Of a stretch of DNA of 64,000 bases, positions 18,504-27,334 are shown in pieces. Where the stretch lies: assembly GCF_025985425.1 (NCBI RefSeq), contig NZ_CP094972.1, positions 1,984,001 through 2,048,000 of the forward strand, written 5' to 3'. Origin of the DNA: Entomomonas sp. E2T0 (GTDB lineage: Bacteria > Pseudomonadota > Gammaproteobacteria > Pseudomonadales > Pseudomonadaceae). Under the pieces are notes generated by a model that ran no database searches, was not told where the DNA came from, and was given only the letters and a program-made list of their open reading frames with translations. Positions within the stretch are counted from its first letter, which is position 1. Each line of letters opens with the position of its first letter. Position numbers and translations under genes: made by a program.

Positions 18504-18965
18504 TTATTTTTTAGTTTTGCTTGGTTTAACAGCAGAATCAGTCATTTGTGTAAACATTTCTGTGCAAGATTGCATATGTTCTTGGAATTTTTTATACATA
18601 TCCTGATAAGGTTTCATGCATGCTTCAAATTGGCTATACATTTCTTGATAAGGTTTTGAAGCGTCATCAACTTGATTGTATAGCTTCATGTTTTGTTCAA
18701 ATTGTTTAAACATTTGTTGATAGCCTTGCATGTTTTTTTCAAATTGGCTGAACATATCTTTATAGGGTTTCATGTTCTTTTCAAATTGATTAAACATGTC
18801 TTGGTAAGGCTTCATGTTTTTCTCAAATTGGCTAAACATATCTTTATAGGGTTTCATATTCTTTTCAAACTGGCCAAACATGTCCTGATAAGGTTTCATG
18901 TTTTTTTCAAATTGACTGAATAGGTCTTTATATTGGTTAAACATTTTTTGTGCATCATTATCCAT
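18504..18965 (-). CDS. 14-residue tandem-repeat helical protein
   Basis: The ATG at 18965 follows AGAGGTAA on the minus strand and gives 153 residues. The body is a run of QFEKNMKPY(Q/K)DMF(S/N/G) units of exactly 14 residues, with Q and K alternating to make a 28-residue higher period, then degenerate units to KPYQEMYSQFEACMKPYQ. It should form a long amphipathic helix or helical bundle; a phasin-like or scaffold role is possible but not shown. It is 270 bp upstream of vgrG on the same strand. The gap 18232-18503 holds no gene. Confidence 0.6.
   Translation of the reverse strand: MDNDAQKMFNQYKDLFSQFEKNMKPYQDMFGQFEKNMKPYKDMFSQFEKNMKPYQDMFNQFEKNMKPYKDMFSQFEKNMQGYQQMFKQFEQNMKLYNQVDDASKPYQEMYSQFEACMKPYQDMYKKFQEHMQSCTEMFTQMTDSAVKPSKTKK
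18688..18945. repeat. 42-bp tandem repeat within the helical-repeat gene
   Basis: About six 42-bp units, each readable as CATGTT(T/C)TT(T/C)TCAAATTG followed by ACAT(A/G)TC(T/C)T..TA(A/G)GG on the plus strand, beginning near 18688, 18730, 18771, 18813, 18855 and 18897. Neighbouring units alternate at the Gln/Lys codon, an 84-bp super-period that suggests expansion by duplication of unit pairs. Confidence 0.7.
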
Positions 18966-19233
18966 TTTATTACCTCTTAGGGGATTATCTAAAGTAAGTG
19001 CTATGGTTAAAATTATTATGTTACTTTGCTTCATTATAACAAGCTAGTGATAGTTAGCGCTCTACAACCAATGGCTAGGATAGTGATTAATAGTCAGATC
19101 AATGAAAGATAGATTTTGGGGGAAATAGAGCTATGGATATTAGGGTATACAATCGGTGTCTATTTAAATGGATAGTTTTATAAATATAAATAATAAGAAA
19201 AGTGTTTATAAGTAGATTACTAGAGTAATTTTG

Positions 19234-19239
19234 TATAAT
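19234..19239 (+). promoter_or_regulatory. Possible -10 box for mfd
   Basis: TATAAT inside TTGTATAATA, 63 bp before the proposed GTG start of mfd. No convincing -35 box is visible. The rest of the gap 18966-19301 contains no gene I can support. Confidence 0.35.
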
Positions 19240-19301
19240 AAATAAGAAATTTCTTAGTGTATAATGCCCAATTTCTCAGTCAGTCTTGGAGTCTTTGTTT
19301 C

Positions 19302-22300
19302 GTGTCCGTACTATCTCTTCCAAAGCTATCAAAGAACTCAAGTAAAGTTGAGTGGGGTGGATTGGTGGGTGCTTCACTCAGTTTAGCAGTTGCAGAAACT
19401 GCTTTAACCAACCAACATTTCACCTTATTATTAACTCCTGATAGTTTAACAGCAGATCGACTGACCCGTGAATTAAAGTTTTTTGCTCCAACACTTACAA
19501 TTCTTAACTTTCCTGATTGGGAAACCCTACCTTATGATGTGTTCTCACCACATCAAGATATTATTTCACAACGTATTGCAACACTTTATCGGCTACCTAG
19601 TGTTAAGCAAGGTATTTTAGTTGTACCCATCACCACCGTATTACAACGCATTGCCCCTGTTTCATTCATATTAGGCAGTGGCTTAGTGGTGAAAATAGGC
19701 GATAAAATAAATGTTGAGGAAATGCGCAGTCGCCTAGAAAATGCAGGTTATCGCTGTGTTGATACAGTGTATGAACATGGTGAGTTTGCTGTACGTGGTG
19801 CTTTATTTGATTTATTTCCGATGGGCAGTAATGTGCCTTATCGTATTGATTTATTTGATGATGAAATAGAAACATTACGTACCTTTGACCCTGAAACACA
19901 ACGCTCTATTGATAAAGTAGATAGTATTGACCTGCTACCAGCCCATGAGTTTCCGTTAGATAAGCAAGCGATCAAAGAGTTTAGACAACGTTTTAAAGAT
20001 CAGTTTGATGTGGACTATCGTCGCTGTCCTATTTACCAAGATTTAGCAACAGGTATTACGCCTTCAGGCATTGAATACTATGCCCCCTTGTTTTTTGAAC
20101 AAACGGCTACCTTATTTGATTATTTACCTGATGATACTCAAGTGTTCTCCTTACCTAAGGTAGAGGAGGCCAGTGAACATTTTTGGCGTGATGTCAAAAA
20201 CCGCTATGAAGATCGTCGCTACGATATTGAAAGACCTATTCTAGAGCCTAAGCAATTATTTTTAGCGGTTGACGAATGTTTTGGGCAATTAAAGAAATGG
20301 CCTAGAATTGTGGTACAAGCAACTACAGTAGAACAAGGTAATAATAAACAAAACTTTGCTGTTGAACCACTACCAGATTTAGCCGTTGAGTCACGTGCTA
20401 CTGAACCACTTGGTAAGTTACGCCAGTTTATTGAACAATTTGATGGCCGACTATTATTTACAGCAGAAACAGCAGGTCGTCGTGAAGTTGTATTAGAACT
20501 ATTGGCACGGTTAAAAATCCGCCCAACAGAAGTACCAAGTTGGCAAGCTTTTGTTGACAGTTCTGAGCCAATAGCTATTACGATTGCTAATCTTGATGAG
20601 GGGTTAGTGTTAGCAAAACCAGCAATTGCTTTAATTGCTGAAGCGCCATTATTTGGGCAAAAAATTATGCAGCGTCGCCGCCGTCAAAAACGCGGTGAAG
20701 TAACCAATGAAAATATTGTTAAGAACCTCACTGAATTAAGGGAAGGTGCACCTGTTGTTCATATTGACCATGGGGTAGGTCGTTATCAAGGATTAGTTAC
20801 CTTAGAAGTAGAAGAGCAACCACAAGAATTTTTAATGCTTGAATATGCAGAGGGTGCAAAACTTTACGTACCTGTTGCAAACTTACATTTGATTGCTCGC
20901 TATACAGGGGCAGATGATGAATTAGCACCACTACATCGCTTAGGTTCAGAGCAATGGCAAAAAGCACGTCGTAAAGCCGCTGAACAAGTACGAGATGTAG
21001 CGGCTGAACTATTAGATATTTATGCCCGTCGTGCTGCTCGTAAAGGTTTTGCTTTTACCAAACCTGAAACAGATTATGCTGCTTTTGTGGCTGGCTTCCC
21101 CTTTGAAGAAACAGTGGATCAACAAACAGCTATTGATGCTGTTGTAGAAGATATGACAGCAGGTAAACCAATGGATCGCTTAATTTGTGGCGATGTTGGT
21201 TTTGGTAAAACAGAAGTGGCTATTCGTGCTGCTTTTATTGCTGTGCAAAGTGGTAAGCAAGTGGCGGTATTAGTGCCTACTACCTTGCTAGCACAACAAC
21301 ACTATAATAGTTTTCGTGACCGCTTTGCTGACTGGCCTGTTAAAGTTGAAGTATTAAGTCGTTTTAAATCTACCAAAGAAATCAATAAAGCGGTAGAGGA
21401 ATTGGCTGAAGGCAGAATAGATATTGTGATAGGAACGCATAAACTATTACAAGAAGATGTTAAATTTAAAAATCTTGGTTTAGTGGTGATTGATGAGGAA
21501 CATCGCTTTGGGGTACGTCAAAAAGAACGTCTCAAAGCATTACGTAGTGAAGTTGATGTACTTACCATGACCGCAACACCTATCCCCCGTACCTTAAATA
21601 TGGCTATGTCGGGTATGCGTGATTTATCCATTATTGCAACACCACCTGCGCGTCGTTTATCTGTGCGTACTTTTGTGATGGAACAGCAAAATGCTGTAAT
21701 TAAAGAAGCCTTACTACGTGAGTTATTACGTGGTGGACAGGTTTATTATTTACATAATGATGTTAAAACCATTGAAAAATGTGCAGCTGATTTAGCGGAG
21801 TTAGTACCTGAAGCTAGAATAGGAATAGGGCATGGCCAAATGCGTGAGCGCGAATTAGAACAAGTAATGGCAGACTTCTACCATAAACGTTTTAATGTGC
21901 TAGTTGCTTCTACTATTATTGAAACAGGTATCGATGTACCTAGTGCTAATACTATTGTTATTGAGCGAGCAGATAAATTTGGTTTAGCACAACTTCACCA
22001 ACTGCGTGGTCGAGTAGGGCGTAGCCATCACCAAGCTTATGCCTACTTACTAACACCTTCTAAAAAGAGCATGACGGATGATGCACAAAAGCGCCTAGAA
22101 GCTATTGCTAATGCTCAAGACTTAGGTGCAGGTTTTGTGTTGGCCACTCACGATATGGAAATACGTGGTGCGGGTGAGCTGTTAGGTGAGGGACAAAGTG
22201 GTCAAATCCAAGCGGTGGGCTTCTCACTCTATATGGATATGTTAGAGCGTGCTGTTAAAGCGATTCAAAAAGGAGAAGAGCCAAGCCTAGAACAACCACT

Positions 22301-22757
22301 GGGTACAGGTATTGATATTAACCTACGGCTACCTGCGTTAATTCCAGAGGATTACTTACCTGATGTGCATAATCGTTTAATTCTTTATAAGCGTATTGCA
22401 TCAGCAGCCAGTGAAGATGAACTAAAAGAGTTGCAAGTGGAAATGATAGACCGTTTTGGTTTACTACCTGAACCACTAAAAAATCTTATTAGACAAACAC
22501 GCCTAAAAATAGAGGCAGAACAACTAGGCATTACTAAAATAGATGCAGGTCCCCAAGGTGGTAAAGTAGAGTTTTCAGCTAATACCAGTGTTGATCCATT
22601 AACACTGATTAAACTGATCCAAAGCCAACCTAATCGCTATAAATTTGAAGGTGGTACTACCTTTAAATTCCAAATACCTATGGAGAAAGCAGAAGAACGT
22701 TTTACTACTATTGAAACGTTGTTAGAAAAGCTAAAAATGCAAGATAATGAAAAGTAA
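19302..22757 (+). CDS. mfd: Mfd, transcription-repair coupling factor
   Basis: I place the start at GTG 19302, with GGAG at 19287-19290, because the protein then begins MSVLSLPKLS like Pseudomonas Mfd; the open frame runs 15 codons further upstream. About 1151 residues: UvrB-like N-terminal region (FPDWETLPYDVFSPHQDIISQRI), RNA-polymerase-interacting region around GVGRYQGL, then the translocase with GDVGFGKTE Walker A and DEEHRFGV DEAD-like box, and the TRCF C-terminal domain. It removes RNA polymerase stalled at lesions and recruits UvrAB. It appears monocistronic. Confidence 0.97.
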   Translation: MSVLSLPKLSKNSSKVEWGGLVGASLSLAVAETALTNQHFTLLLTPDSLTADRLTRELKFFAPTLTILNFPDWETLPYDVFSPHQDIISQRIATLYRLPSVKQGILVVPITTVLQRIAPVSFILGSGLVVKIGDKINVEEMRSRLENAGYRCVDTVYEHGEFAVRGALFDLFPMGSNVPYRIDLFDDEIETLRTFDPETQRSIDKVDSIDLLPAHEFPLDKQAIKEFRQRFKDQFDVDYRRCPIYQDLATGITPSGIEYYAPLFFEQTATLFDYLPDDTQVFSLPKVEEASEHFWRDVKNRYEDRRYDIERPILEPKQLFLAVDECFGQLKKWPRIVVQATTVEQGNNKQNFAVEPLPDLAVESRATEPLGKLRQFIEQFDGRLLFTAETAGRREVVLELLARLKIRPTEVPSWQAFVDSSEPIAITIANLDEGLVLAKPAIALIAEAPLFGQKIMQRRRRQKRGEVTNENIVKNLTELREGAPVVHIDHGVGRYQGLVTLEVEEQPQEFLMLEYAEGAKLYVPVANLHLIARYTGADDELAPLHRLGSEQWQKARRKAAEQVRDVAAELLDIYARRAARKGFAFTKPETDYAAFVAGFPFEETVDQQTAIDAVVEDMTAGKPMDRLICGDVGFGKTEVAIRAAFIAVQSGKQVAVLVPTTLLAQQHYNSFRDRFADWPVKVEVLSRFKSTKEINKAVEELAEGRIDIVIGTHKLLQEDVKFKNLGLVVIDEEHRFGVRQKERLKALRSEVDVLTMTATPIPRTLNMAMSGMRDLSIIATPPARRLSVRTFVMEQQNAVIKEALLRELLRGGQVYYLHNDVKTIEKCAADLAELVPEARIGIGHGQMRERELEQVMADFYHKRFNVLVASTIIETGIDVPSANTIVIERADKFGLAQLHQLRGRVGRSHHQAYAYLLTPSKKSMTDDAQKRLEAIANAQDLGAGFVLATHDMEIRGAGELLGEGQSGQIQAVGFSLYMDMLERAVKAIQKGEEPSLEQPLGTGIDINLRLPALIPEDYLPDVHNRLILYKRIASAASEDELKELQVEMIDRFGLLPEPLKNLIRQTRLKIEAEQLGITKIDAGPQGGKVEFSANTSVDPLTLIKLIQSQPNRYKFEGGTTFKFQIPMEKAEERFTTIETLLEKLKMQDNEK

Positions 22758-22830
22758 ATAAAAAATATCTATTACCATATGGTATTTACATTTTGTATTA
22801 AATTGCTTATCATGCCGTTTGTTTAATAAC

Positions 22831-22868
22831 TATGACTTAAGTCATAAAAACATAAATTTTATGTTTTT
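22831..22868 (+). terminator. Palindrome and AT hairpin after mfd
   Basis: TATGACTTAAGTCATA (22831-22846) is a perfect 16-bp palindrome, immediately followed by AAAAACATAAATTTTATGTTTTT, an AT-rich hairpin with a terminal T run. The second part is a plausible terminator for mfd; the first could be an operator for the following module. The gap 22758-23095 is otherwise non-coding. Confidence 0.5.
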
Positions 22869-23048
22869 AGTTCTTTACTATATTTCCATACCTAATTTTT
22901 ACCTTGGAAATTAGCTATTAAACAATCTGTAGTTTTTAGAAATGGAAAGTGATGTTGTAAGGTATTGTTTCATAGAGAGCTTAATTTTCCCTAATTAGCT
23001 AGTAACAATAGGAGTATCACCACCTACTAAGGATAGTTTAAGGTTTTG

Positions 23049-23064
23049 TAACTAGCGCTAGTTA
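23049..23064 (+). promoter_or_regulatory. 16-bp perfect palindrome before the first GTPase module
   Basis: TAACTAGCGCTAGTTA is self-complementary and ends 31 bp before the ATG at 23096. Its size and position suit an operator for a dimeric regulator, possibly the winged-helix-like protein encoded next. No second copy was noticed before the other module. Confidence 0.35.
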
Positions 23065-23095
23065 TTTGGTTTGATTTTTAAGTTTGGAAATAGAA

Positions 23096-23734
23096 ATGGT
23101 ACGTTATTCAACATTATCTCTGACAAGTCGTGAGCGAATATTTTTGCATTCTATTCTTGTTATGTACAATACAAGAGGTAATGCATCATGGACTCAAGAT
23201 GACACCCAATACGATATATTAATAATTGGTAAAGAGGCTACGAAGGAGCAGGTATTAGCTATACCTGAGCATGTAGAGGTAGCTCTATCATTTAATATTG
23301 ATATTCAAAGAAAGAACTGCAAGATTTTCTATATTGCTAGCCCAATCAAAGCAACAGAACTTATTGATAAGATCAGTCAAGCAGAAAGTGCGTTAAAAGG
23401 GCTAGATAATGGTGATTATAAAGCTCAAGAAATGCCGAGCAACAGGGTAGTTTTATTGCAGTGGCCTAGAGCCGAAGTGCTTGCTACTAATAATGTTTAT
23501 CCAATTCTGTCAGCACTATTAAGCAAGCGCGCAATGACATTACAAGAGCTAGCTGATATTTCTAGAAAACCAGAAGATATTTGTTATTCCTTTATTGCGC
23601 AAGTGCTTGATAGCGGAGATGCTGCCTATCTTGCTGAAGATGCAATGCAAAAACTTGAACAACCAAAGACTAGCGATGCGCCTAAAAGAGGATTTTTAGA
23701 CAGAATTCGAGCTGGTTTAGGATTATTGAAATAA
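23096..23734 (+). CDS. Winged-helix-like first gene of GTPase module, copy 1
   Basis: The ATG at 23096 has GGA six bases upstream and aligns with the start of copy 2 (both read YSTLSL); a TTG frame from 23084 is not needed. 212 residues. The N-terminal 110 residues contain YDILIIGKEA and a KIFYIASPIKATELI segment, which recalls a degenerate response-regulator receiver. The part around VYPILSALLSKRAMTLQELA to DSGDAAYL reads like a winged-helix, comparable with DUF742 of actinobacterial conservons. The tail KRGFLDRIRAGLGL is shared with copy 2. Family assignment is tentative. It overlaps the GTPase gene by one base (TAATG). Confidence 0.6.
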   Translation: MVRYSTLSLTSRERIFLHSILVMYNTRGNASWTQDDTQYDILIIGKEATKEQVLAIPEHVEVALSFNIDIQRKNCKIFYIASPIKATELIDKISQAESALKGLDNGDYKAQEMPSNRVVLLQWPRAEVLATNNVYPILSALLSKRAMTLQELADISRKPEDICYSFIAQVLDSGDAAYLAEDAMQKLEQPKTSDAPKRGFLDRIRAGLGLLK

Positions 23735-24258
23735 TGATGATCGAACATAAGATACTTATTACAGGCACAGTAGGCGCTGGCAAAACAACAGCAATTGCGG
23801 CTGTCAGTGAAATTACACCTGTTTCTACAGATGTGACTAATACAGATGCGACTGTTGACAAAGAAAAGACAACCGTAGCATTTGATTATGGTCAGGTGAC
23901 TATAGCAGAAGGTGAACGGCTTAGAGTTTATGGGACACCAGGGCAAGAAAGATTTTCTTTTATGTGGAAAGTTTTAGCAAAAGGCGCTTTGGGACTAATC
24001 ATTCTTGTTGATAATACACGACCAGATCCGTTTAGTGATTTGTGTATTTATTTAGAAAATTTTAAGCAATTAATCAGTGAAAAAAGCTGTGTGATTTGTC
24101 TTACAAAAATTGATAAAAGCAATACATCTCGTGTTAATGAGTTTGCTTCTTTTATAGGGCAGAGAGGATTAGTTTGTCCTGTTGTGGCCGTCGATATACG
24201 TGAAAAAGAAGATGTACTTATGGTATTGGATTTATTGTTTACTCAATTATATGTGTAA
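23734..24258 (+). CDS. Small COG2229-type GTPase, copy 1
   Basis: 174 residues: G1 loop GTVGAGKTT (residues 11-19), a KTTVAFDYG switch segment, G3-equivalent YGTPGQERF without the usual Asp (as in MglA-like GTPases), and G4 TKID (124-127). This is the SRPRB/MglA-like group found with roadblock proteins in actinobacterial conservons (CvnD) and in bacterial polarity switches. It likely cycles between GDP and GTP under control of the two roadblock proteins that follow. It is translationally coupled to the gene before it. A second ATG at 23737 matches the start of copy 2. Confidence 0.85.
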   Translation: MMIEHKILITGTVGAGKTTAIAAVSEITPVSTDVTNTDATVDKEKTTVAFDYGQVTIAEGERLRVYGTPGQERFSFMWKVLAKGALGLIILVDNTRPDPFSDLCIYLENFKQLISEKSCVICLTKIDKSNTSRVNEFASFIGQRGLVCPVVAVDIREKEDVLMVLDLLFTQLYV

Positions 24259-24299
24259 TTGATAAATCCAAGTAATAATTAATTTATGAGTAATGGTAA

Positions 24300-24710
24300 A
24301 TGAGTGAAAATCAACAAGTCGTTATTCCAAAAGTAGTTCAAATGATTTCTGCCAAAATCTTAAACCAATTGATGCAAACAGATTGTGGTATTGAAAGTGC
24401 TATTTTAACAACTGAGGATGGATTTGAAGTTGCAGTAGAATCAGTTGGTGAAGTTGATTCGTCAAAATTAGCAGCAATGGCAAGCTCAATGTCAGCTATT
24501 AGTAATATGTCAGTTTCTGAGTCTAATTTGGGCACACATTATCAGAGTCTTATTATTGAAAGCGACCGTGGTTATATCGTAATTATGGATGTGGCTTGTG
24601 ATAAATTTCCAATGATTCTTAATATTGTAGCTTCAAAAAATACTGTTTTAGGGCAGTTGCTTTATCATGCCAGGGGTGTAGTAGATGCTTTTAACAAAAA
24701 ATTTAGTTAA
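24300..24710 (+). CDS. Roadblock/LC7 protein A, copy 1
   Basis: 136 residues with a single roadblock/LC7 fold: GIESAILTTEDGFEVA, a KLAAMASSMSAISN helix, SLIIESDRGYIVIMDV and the C-terminal helix. Roadblock proteins of this kind dimerise and act as GAPs or scaffolds for the adjacent small GTPase (CvnB, MglB). It differs clearly from the second roadblock gene, so the module has two distinct subunits. Confidence 0.85.
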   Translation: MSENQQVVIPKVVQMISAKILNQLMQTDCGIESAILTTEDGFEVAVESVGEVDSSKLAAMASSMSAISNMSVSESNLGTHYQSLIIESDRGYIVIMDVACDKFPMILNIVASKNTVLGQLLYHARGVVDAFNKKFS

Positions 24711-24753
24711 AAGCAGAGTGTAATTTTTTTTAATTTATTAATAGGAGAAACAA

Positions 24754-25113
24754 ATGTCTAACATTCAAGAGTCTTTAGATAGTTTATTAAGTATTGATGG
24801 TGCAATGTGTGCTGCATTGGTAGATTCTTCAAGCGGTATGATGCTAGGTAATGCTGGTTCAGGTGTTGATATTGAATTAGCTTGTGCGGGTAATACAGAA
24901 GTAGTTCGTGCAAAACTTAAAACCATGAAATCATTACAACTTAATGACTTTATCGAAGATATTCTAATCACTTTAGGTAAGCAATATCATATTATTCGTC
25001 CATTAGAAAATAAACCAGATATTTTCTTATACATTGTATTAGATAGAGCTAAATCAAATCTTGCATTGGCCCGTAGAAGTTTAGTTGATGTTAGTGCTAA
25101 AATACAGTTCTAA
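24754..25113 (+). CDS. Roadblock/LC7-like protein B, copy 1
   Basis: 119 residues after a TAGGAG site. It reads DGAMCAALVDSSSGMMLG, a CAGNTEVVRAKLKTMKSL helix, ITLGKQYHIIRPL and a final SNLALARRSL helix, a roadblock-like fold. It may pair with roadblock A or form its own dimer to regulate the GTPase. It ends the first module at a strong terminator. Confidence 0.8.
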   Translation: MSNIQESLDSLLSIDGAMCAALVDSSSGMMLGNAGSGVDIELACAGNTEVVRAKLKTMKSLQLNDFIEDILITLGKQYHIIRPLENKPDIFLYIVLDRAKSNLALARRSLVDVSAKIQF

Positions 25114-25135
25114 TCTAACTAGCTGACAACGTATT

Positions 25136-25172
25136 ACAAGCTTGATCTATATTTTTAGATCAAGCTTGTTCT
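25136..25172 (+). terminator. Strong intrinsic terminator after module 1
   Basis: ACAAGCTTGATCTA (25136-25149) and TAGATCAAGCTTGT (25156-25169) form a perfect 14-bp stem with a 6-nt loop, followed by TCTTATTT. Confidence 0.85.
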
Positions 25173-25365
25173 TATTTGGCTCCTTATCTTCTTCATTTCT
25201 TATTGTATTTAGCCCCTATCGATTAAATAAAAGAATAAAAAGCCAAGAATTTTTTGATCAAAAATAAGTTTCATAATTATCTTAGTTATATACTTTATGA
25301 TATAACTACCTATCTAATAAAAAATAGTTAATAAATTAGGTTATAGTCAAAAAGGGAGCTTATCT

Positions 25366-26811
25366 ATGCAGATAAGAAAAATACTAATGGCAGGACTATT
25401 TATTATCACACCTGTCATTGCACAAGAGACAAGTAAGATATCTTTATTGCCAGAAGTAAAGCAACTATTAGTAGTGTCAGATATTGATGAAAAAGCAATG
25501 GAGCAAAATGGCTATGTATCATTACTCAGCATTAATGGGCCAAAAAGTGAAAACCTTTTTACTGTTGCTAAACGGGTAATTCTTAATAACAACCGCTTAT
25601 TACAACAAGCAGTAAAAAATAATGATAATAGCTTACTTGAACAGTTTGATACGCCTGAAAATTATTTTGGTAAAAACTATGAGTTACATTTTTTGCTGGG
25701 TAAATATCAATTTCCTTGTGCATCACTAGCCAAACAATATTGTGTTGAAGAAGTGCTAAAAGATAAAGAACGGTTAATTCAATTAATAGAAAAAAATAAA
25801 ATACTATTAGCACGTTATCAAAACTTAATAAAACTACCTAATTTTCAGGCTTATAGTAGTGTTGTTGAAATGCCATTAGCACCTTATCACTATATACTGT
25901 TTGCGTCCCAATTAAACTTAGCGCAGGCAGTTTTTGAGATAAATGAGGGACGAGTTAAACAAGGTTTAACTATTATCCAACAAGAAATTGATTTTGCTAA
26001 AGATAAATTATTAGGTGGTGATTATCTTATTGGAGGAATGATTGCAGTAAGGCAACTATCAATCAGTTATCATACCTTACAAGCGTTATTAGATAGCCCA
26101 CAAGTAGCCTCTTATTTAGATGATCCGCAACTTATTAAGTTACTCCAACCTTTATCCGATAAACAACAACAAAGCTTTGCTGATATTGTTAAAAAAGAGC
26201 AGCAGTTTGTATTATTGTTTTATTATTTTACTAACGAGCGAAGTCTCCAACAAACTATCGATGACATGTATAAAATAGGCTTTTATAAACAATCCAAACA
26301 ATATTTAGAGCAAGCTAGAAAGTTAGGCTACCCCCTAAAAATAGATAAAAACGTAACAATGAACTTAGTTTATCAACAGATGCAAAAAATTATTTATAAA
26401 GCTAATCTAACCCTACCAGATGCAGCACAACAATATCAAACTGATAAAAGCTTTCCAAAAACAACCCTTAGTATAGAGCAACTTTATAAAAAGTATGGAG
26501 CCACTAATTTACTAGCAGGTTTAAGTTTAGAGGAAGACGAATTTACACCCTACTTACATCGTTTTTACGACCTTAATAACTACCTCTGGTTAATTAATGC
26601 CAAGCTAAAAATTAAACAAGCAGCTATTACTAAACAACAAGTCCCTGTATTTTTAACTAACTTAGGCGATAAAGCTAACAATCCCTATAGCCAGCAACCA
26701 TTTAAATGGGAGGCTACAAAACAAATCCTTTCATCAGAGTGGATAAGTAAAGAGATAGATACAGAACGAGATGGTATAAGGGCAAGTGTTTATATTCAGT
26801 TTAATAAATAA
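25366..26811 (+). CDS. Secreted hypothetical protein between the two GTPase modules
   Basis: 481 residues with a signal peptide (MQIRKILMAGLFIITPVIAQ). The mature protein is mostly helical, with FPCASLAKQYC near the middle and NPYSQQPFKWE near the C-terminus, a segment reminiscent of many uncharacterised periplasmic proteins of gammaproteobacteria. A GGGAG ribosome site precedes the ATG. It is bounded by its own terminator and has its own upstream gap of 250 bp, so it is probably expressed separately. The function is unknown. Confidence 0.6.
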   Translation: MQIRKILMAGLFIITPVIAQETSKISLLPEVKQLLVVSDIDEKAMEQNGYVSLLSINGPKSENLFTVAKRVILNNNRLLQQAVKNNDNSLLEQFDTPENYFGKNYELHFLLGKYQFPCASLAKQYCVEEVLKDKERLIQLIEKNKILLARYQNLIKLPNFQAYSSVVEMPLAPYHYILFASQLNLAQAVFEINEGRVKQGLTIIQQEIDFAKDKLLGGDYLIGGMIAVRQLSISYHTLQALLDSPQVASYLDDPQLIKLLQPLSDKQQQSFADIVKKEQQFVLLFYYFTNERSLQQTIDDMYKIGFYKQSKQYLEQARKLGYPLKIDKNVTMNLVYQQMQKIIYKANLTLPDAAQQYQTDKSFPKTTLSIEQLYKKYGATNLLAGLSLEEDEFTPYLHRFYDLNNYLWLINAKLKIKQAAITKQQVPVFLTNLGDKANNPYSQQPFKWEATKQILSSEWISKEIDTERDGIRASVYIQFNK

Positions 26812-26831
26812 AATTAACTGATTTTAGCAAT

Positions 26832-26864
26832 AAAAAAGCCAAGTAAAAATTGTTTGGTTTTTTA
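26832..26864 (+). terminator. Probable terminator after the secreted protein
   Basis: AAAAAAGCCAAG and TTTGGTTTTTTATT form an imperfect hairpin with an A-rich loop and trailing T run, shortly after the stop at 26811. Confidence 0.5.
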
Positions 26865-27257
26865 TTAATATATTAATAAAAAAGAGCATCATGAAAATAA
26901 TTAAAGAAAAATAAAAAATAATTAGTTTTTAAATAAAATTAAGCTAATTTTACAAATTAAATATATATATATCAAAAAGTTAGTGATTAAAAAGTTTGTT
27001 TTTTTAGGGCTGGAAAAGAGTGCTTTTTGAATGTAACTAATTGATTTTATTGAAAGTTAAAAAAATTAAAATATTCTGGCCAAGAGCGATTTTATTTGTT
27101 ATTCTTTTTCAAAACTTAAAGAGGGTAGAAGTTTTCTTTTGATGGGAAAGTTTCAACAGAAAGTTCAGAGAATAAGCTAAGGATTATTAAATTCTTTCAA
27201 GCATGTTACATATTTTCTATTTAAAAGTTTAAGCTTAATTATAGTTTTAATTACCTC

Positions 27258-27266
27258 GGGGGGGGG
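27258..27266 (+). repeat. Nine-G homopolymer in leader of GTPase module 2
   Basis: Nine consecutive G in an otherwise very AT-rich 520-bp gap (26812-27334), 68 bp before the ATG at 27335. Such tracts slip during replication and, near promoters or starts, often make expression phase-variable. A TATAGT at 27240-27245 could place the tract early in the transcript. The rest of the gap holds no gene. Confidence 0.55.
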
Positions 27267-27268
27267 AA

Positions 27269-27321
27269 TGGCCTAAAAGCTTGCTAACTTTGTTCTGCAG
27301 GGAGAGTTGGTTTTTAGGCCA
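27269..27321 (+). promoter_or_regulatory. Inverted repeat in the leader of GTPase module 2
   Basis: TGGCCTAAAA (27269-27278) and TTTTAGGCCA (27312-27321) are perfect inverted repeats around a 33-nt loop that contains the only strong purine run (AGGGAGAG). The ATG at 27335 has no good ribosome site of its own, so folding here could control translation. No known riboswitch is recognised. Confidence 0.4.
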
Positions 27322-27334
27322 GTTTTAAACTGAA

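Noticed and set aside
18693-18923. Plus-strand ORF over the 42-bp repeats
   Set aside because: It is the antisense reading of the 14-residue repeats; its own repeats are a consequence of the other strand.
18688-18945. CRISPR array
   Set aside because: Repeats of 42 bp abut without spacers and encode an open reading frame.
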